From: Myxococcaceae bacterium
Lineage (GTDB): Bacteria; Myxococcota; Myxococcia; Myxococcales; Myxococcaceae
Assembly (NCBI GenBank): GCA_018262385.1
Contig: JAGSPQ010000245.1
Location: 1-6,107, forward strand
Reading direction: 5' to 3'
DNA: 6,107 bases
The notes under the pieces are model-generated. The model had not been told where the DNA came from and made no database searches. It saw nothing but the letters and a program-made list of their open reading frames with translations. The translations under genes and the position numbers were made by a program. How positions within the stretch are numbered: position 1 is the first letter of the stretch; each line of letters starts with the position of its first letter. This document shows, in pieces, positions 3,290 to 6,107 of this stretch.

Positions 3290-5977
3290 TTACGGCGGCG
3301 CACCCTGCGCCACCCAGTTCACGAGCAGTTGTTTCTCGGCGGCGTTCAGCGGCGCTCCCTTCGGCATCGCAAACCCCGCGCAGGGCGGGCTCGTCCCGGT
3401 GGCGAGGATCTTGTCGATCAGCACGCTCTGCGCCCGCGACGGCGCGCACCCCTGCACGCGGACCTTCCCCGCGCAGCCCGAGCTCGGCACCCCCACCAGG
3501 TTCGCCAGCGCGTTGCCGGACGTGAGGGTGAGGGCCGCCGCTGGAGCCGCGCCGGTGTGGCAGCCCATGTTGGTGCAGTTGGCGGTGAAGAGCGGCTGAA
3601 CGTTGGCCGCGAGCGTGACCGTCGCCGAGGCGACTCCGAACGTCGCCGGCGCCGAGTTGCCTCCTCCGGGCGTCGGGTTCGAGACCACCACGTTGGCGGC
3701 GTTGCCGGCCGGAGCGGTGGCGATCAGCGCCGCCGGAATCGTCGCCGTCAGCTGGGTCGCGCTGCCGAAGACGACGGCGAGCGAGGTGCCGTTGAAGGTG
3801 ACGGTGCTGGTGGAGACGAACCCGGTACCGGTGAGCTGCACCGTCACCTGGCCGCTGCCGGCCACCCGGCCGCAAGGGCTCAGAGCGGAGATCGCGGGCA
3901 CCGGATTTCCGATCACCAGGTTCAGCGCGCCGCTGGTGCCTCCGCCGGGCGCGGGAGTCACCACCGTCACCGGGAAGATCCCTCCGGTCTGGGTGTCGGC
4001 CGCGGTCAGCGCCATCGCCAGCTGGGTCGCGCTCGAGAAGGTCGTCGGCCGCGCGCTGCCGCTGAACGTCGCGCTCGAGGAAGCGACGAAGCCGGTGCCG
4101 GTGATCGTGACCGTGGCCGCGCCCGAGCCGATCCCGAGCGAGGTCGGACTCAAGGCGCTGATCGTCGGAACCGGGTTGGCGGTGACCACCGCGAAGCCGA
4201 GGCTGTTGCTCGCGCCGCCTCCGGGGGCCGGGTTGGTGATCACCACCGGAAAGGTGCCGGCGACGGCCAGGTCGCTGCCCGGAATCGCCGCGCTCACCTG
4301 GGTGGCGCTCGCGAAGGTGGTCGGCCGCGCGACGCCGTTGAACGAGAGCACCGCGCCGGAGACGAAGCCGGTGCCGCCGGCGGTCAAGGTGAAGCCGGAC
4401 GCTCCGGTGCTGGCGGTGGCCGGCGCCAGGGAGCCAAGGGTCGGCGCCGGGTTGGGCGTCTGGAGCACCAGGCTGACCGTGTTGCTCAGGTCATTATTGG
4501 GGTTGCGCACCTGTACCGGGTAGCTGCCCGCGGCCGTCGCCGGGATCGAGACCGAGAGGGTGGTGGCGGTGCAGCTGGTCGCAGTCAGCGTCCCGGCGTT
4601 GAAGAGCACCCGCGGCTGGGCCCCGGTGCAGTCGTAGTTCGAGCCGCTCACCCCGAGCACTACGGGCGAGCCCGCGATGGCAGGGTTGGGCGACAACCCG
4701 GTGATTGTCGGAGTGGTGATCACCACCGCCTGCAGCTGCCGGGCGCCGCTGGTGCCTCCACCCGGCGCGGGATTGACCACCGTCACCGCCGAGCTGCCCG
4801 CCGTGGCGATCGTCGGCAGCTGGGCGGTCAGCGCGGTGCTGCTGACGAAGGCCGTCGGCACCGGGCTGCCGTTGAAGTGAACCGACGACGAGCTGTTGAA
4901 GTTGGTGCCGCTGAGGCTGAGGGTGAAGGGCGCGCCCCCGGTGCCCACCGAAGCCGGAGAGATCGCCGCGAGGGTCGGGATGGGATTGGTGACGTCGAAG
5001 CTCAGCGCGTTGCTGTTGCCTCCGCCGGGCGCCGGGCTGAAGACGGTGAGTTGGTGCGACGCCGACATCCCGAGGTCGGCGGCGGTGAGGGTGACGTCCA
5101 GCCGGGTGGCGCTGACGAAGGTGGTCGGGATCGCGGCTCCGTCCAGTCGCGCCTGGCTGGTGGCGAGGAATCGCGCGCCTACCACCTGCACCACCGTGTC
5201 GGCCGAGCCCACCGGCGCCGAGGCAGGCGTGGCCTGGGTGAGCGTGGGCACCGGGTTGCCGCTGATCACGGTGAACGGTGTCGCGGTGGTCACCCTCAAG
5301 CCTCGCAAGGTGACCGCGATCATCCCGCTGCCTGCGTCGGGCGGGACCTCGGTTTCCAACGTGCCGCCGTCGCCCCCCCGCACCGGTGCCGCCACTCCGT
5401 TGAACTCGACCAGGTGGTCGGCGGCAATGGGCGAGAAGCCGGAACCGGACAGCGTCACCACCGTGCCGATGGATCCGGAGGACGGCGCGAAGCCAGAGAT
5501 CGCCAGCGGCGTGCCCAGCGGCGCGCCATCGCAGATCCAGCCGGCCAGCTCGGCCAGCGCGACGTCGTCGAGGTAGGGACCCCCCAAAGGCATCCGCGCG
5601 GGCGCGTCGGGCAGCAGGCGCTGGAAGAAGAGGCTCGCGCCGGGATCGCCGGGCTTGATCCTCAGCACCATCGGATCGCCCATCGCCGCCTTGTTGACCG
5701 TCGCCGCCCACAGCTCGGCGGGCGTCGAGAACGTCATCCCTCCCGCCCCGGTCGCGTGACAGCCCGACGCGCTGCAGGTGGTGGGGCGCTGGGAGGAGAA
5801 CGAGCGGCCGAAGACGTCGCTCAGGGTGGGGTGCGGAGCGGTTGCACACCAGTTGGTTCCAGCGTCGGTGCCGCCGTCCGCGCCGCCATCGGGCTTCGGC
5901 GGGGTGACGACCTCCCCGCTACAGCCGCCGACCAACAATCCAATCCACAGCCACTGCCGAGCAAACGCAGGCCACAC
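3290..5977 (-). CDS. lipoprotein with seven IPT/TIG repeats between two c-type haem domains
   Basis: An 895-aa envelope protein. A signal peptide ends in the lipobox L-V-G-G-Cys (Cys19), followed by an Asp/Gly-rich linker (26-42). An N-terminal haem domain has CSASGCH at 68-74 (CX4CH), Met129 in ARMPLGG as probable axial ligand, and the ending GWICDGAP (146-153). Seven IPT/TIG immunoglobulin-like repeats fill about 158-783. A second haem domain has CTNMGCH at 801-807 (CX4CH), Met871 in FAMPKGAP and the ending NWVAQGAPP at the C-terminus. Extra Cys at 44 and 149, 450 and 469, and 835, 844 and 866 suggest disulfides. IPT/TIG domains are usually extracellular spacers or binding modules, so I infer a long rod with haem at both ends, for electron transfer or sensing; the partner is unknown. 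The frame is open to the window edge, but GTG 5977 is chosen because AAGGAG lies 7 bases upstream and the signal peptide starts there. First of five leftward genes. Confidence 0.9.
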   Translation of the reverse strand: MWPAFARQWLWIGLLVGGCSGEVVTPPKPDGGADGGTDAGTNWCATAPHPTLSDVFGRSFSSQRPTTCSASGCHATGAGGMTFSTPAELWAATVNKAAMGDPMVLRIKPGDPGASLFFQRLLPDAPARMPLGGPYLDDVALAELAGWICDGAPLGTPLAISGFAPSSGSIGTVVTLSGSGFSPIAADHLVEFNGVAAPVRGGDGGTLETEVPPDAGSGMIAVTLRGLRVTTATPFTVISGNPVPTLTQATPASAPVGSADTVVQVVGARFLATSQARLDGAAIPTTFVSATRLDVTLTAADLGMSASHQLTVFSPAPGGGNSNALSFDVTNPIPTLAAISPASVGTGGAPFTLSLSGTNFNSSSSVHFNGSPVPTAFVSSTALTAQLPTIATAGSSAVTVVNPAPGGGTSGARQLQAVVITTPTITGLSPNPAIAGSPVVLGVSGSNYDCTGAQPRVLFNAGTLTATSCTATTLSVSIPATAAGSYPVQVRNPNNDLSNTVSLVLQTPNPAPTLGSLAPATASTGASGFTLTAGGTGFVSGAVLSFNGVARPTTFASATQVSAAIPGSDLAVAGTFPVVITNPAPGGGASNSLGFAVVTANPVPTISALSPTSLGIGSGAATVTITGTGFVASSSATFSGSARPTTFSSATQLAMALTAADTQTGGIFPVTVVTPAPGGGTSGALNLVIGNPVPAISALSPCGRVAGSGQVTVQLTGTGFVSTSTVTFNGTSLAVVFGSATQLTATIPAALIATAPAGNAANVVVSNPTPGGGNSAPATFGVASATVTLAANVQPLFTANCTNMGCHTGAAPAAALTLTSGNALANLVGVPSSGCAGKVRVQGCAPSRAQSVLIDKILATGTSPPCAGFAMPKGAPLNAAEKQLLVNWVAQGAPP
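3557..3577 (-). other. CX4CH haem-attachment motif, C-terminal haem domain
   Basis: Encodes CTNMGCH: two Cys separated by four residues, then His, in the context FTANC...GCHTG. The spacing is CX4CH rather than the usual CXXCH. A matching Met (AMP) and a C-terminal W-x-x-x-GAP ending follow downstream, as in mono-haem c domains. Confidence 0.8.
3629..5506 (-). repeat. array of seven IPT/TIG-coding repeats, period about 270 bp
   Basis: Repeat boundaries in reading order are about 5506-5261, 5260-4991, 4990-4721, 4720-4460, 4459-4184, 4183-3911 and 3910-3629. The consensus unit starts NPxPTI-x-x-LSP, continues with (S/T)GTGF and FNG, then PTTF-x-SAT-x-L, and closes with PV-x-V-x-NPAPGGG-x-S. 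The first unit is divergent and lacks the closing motif; the fourth has NPNNDLSN in its place. At DNA level the closing motif appears on the + strand as related CCTCC(G/A)CC-rich blocks near 3660, 3940, 4210, 4750 and 5020. The spacing is about 270 bases, with one missing step at the fourth unit. This fits growth by internal duplication followed by drift. Confidence 0.85.
5756..5776 (-). other. CX4CH haem-attachment motif, N-terminal haem domain
   Basis: Encodes CSASGCH, again with four residues between the cysteines. It is followed by ATGAGGMTF and, about 55 residues later, by a probable axial Met in ARMPLGG. The same spacing at both ends suggests the two haem domains share ancestry or maturation route. 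Confidence 0.8.
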
Positions 5978-5984
5978 CCTTGAG

Positions 5985-5990
5985 CTCCTT
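5985..5990 (-). promoter_or_regulatory. ribosome-binding site of the IPT/haem lipoprotein
   Basis: AAGGAG on the minus strand, 7 bases before the GTG at 5977. This is the best Shine-Dalgarno match in the cluster. It decides the start against the longer frame beginning at GTG 6052, whose extra 25 residues would precede the signal peptide. Confidence 0.75.
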
Positions 5991-6107
5991 GGTTGATTCG
6001 CGCCAGGGCCGAAGACTCTAACAACAGCCGCCGGGGCTTCGTCTCCTCGCACTTTGGCGGAGGGCCGACTACCTCCGCCGGGGCGACCCGGGCTACTCGA
6101 ACTGGGT
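5991..6107. other. upstream leader region without a supported gene
   Basis: No frame on either strand has a credible start, ribosome site or recognisable product here. The cluster promoter is expected in or beyond this stretch, but I see no good -35/-10 pair. The nearest is TAGAGT on the minus strand around 6015-6020, a 4/6 match to the -10 consensus with no -35 partner. The inverted repeat at 6056-6079 is the only clear structure. Confidence 0.4.
6056..6079. repeat. perfect 8-bp inverted repeat upstream of the haem lipoprotein gene
   Basis: GGCGGAGG (6056-6063) and CCTCCGCC (6072-6079) are exact reverse complements separated by 8 bases. The repeat lies 79-102 bases before the GTG start. It could be a regulator's operator, a leader hairpin, or the terminator stem of a gene outside the window. 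No T-tract follows on either strand, which weakens the terminator reading. Confidence 0.5.

Noticed and set aside
3603..4523. Plus-strand frame of 306 codons with Pro/Val-rich repeats
   Set aside because: Its repetitive product simply mirrors the IPT repeats read from the other strand; no signal, start site or family support.
3101..5983. A 960-codon plus-strand frame opposite the IPT/haem lipoprotein gene
   Set aside because: It is even longer than the real gene, but its product is Arg/Gly/Ala-rich, low-complexity and without any recognisable domain. The minus strand has a lipobox, two haem motifs and seven repeats. Long antisense frames are expected opposite high-GC3 genes.
5978..6052. N-terminal extension of the IPT/haem lipoprotein to GTG 6052
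   Set aside because: It would place 25 residues before a complete lipoprotein signal peptide and run through the AAGGAG ribosome site.
6000..6107. Open frames running to the right edge as a further partial gene
   Set aside because: No ATG or GTG with a ribosome site on the plus strand, and the minus-strand frames have no recognisable product; too short to judge.

Overview
The window is GC-rich bacterial DNA, strongly biased to G or C at third codon positions, with six complete genes and one partial gene. It most resembles a Myxococcota (myxobacterial, former deltaproteobacterial) chromosome. The grounds are several lipoprotein signals, an Asp/Gly/Thr-rich linker straight after a lipobox, a large IPT/TIG-repeat lipoprotein and CX4CH haem motifs. 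This placement is inference from style; no marker gene is present.

Left part, + strand (1-1241): the 3' end of an alpha/beta-hydrolase-like protein overlaps by 4 bases (GTGA) the start of a glutathione S-transferase-fold protein, so the two are probably translationally coupled. The GST gene ends 3 bases from the end of the convergent cluster, leaving no room for an ordinary terminator.

Right part, - strand (1245-5977): five genes are read leftward. In order of transcription they are: (1) an 895-aa lipoprotein with seven IPT/TIG repeats and a c-type haem domain at each end; (2) a newly spotted 31-aa Cys-rich putative lipoprotein; (3) a lipoprotein of the histidine phosphatase (SixA/phosphoglycerate mutase) superfamily; (4) an exported dihaem cytochrome that looks like a tandem duplication; (5) a stand-alone two-CBS-domain protein. 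Gaps are 49, 7, 68 and 37 bases, so an operon is plausible. Four of the five products carry an export signal and two carry haem, which suggests an envelope redox or electron-transfer function with a cytoplasmic nucleotide sensor (CBS) at the end. The substrate and physiological role cannot be read from the sequence.

The far right (5978-6107) holds the leader of the big gene, with a strong ribosome-binding site and a perfect 8-bp inverted repeat, but no gene I can support. No rRNA, tRNA, CRISPR array, insertion sequence or attachment site was seen. The long plus-strand reading frame opposite the IPT-repeat gene is a high-GC shadow.
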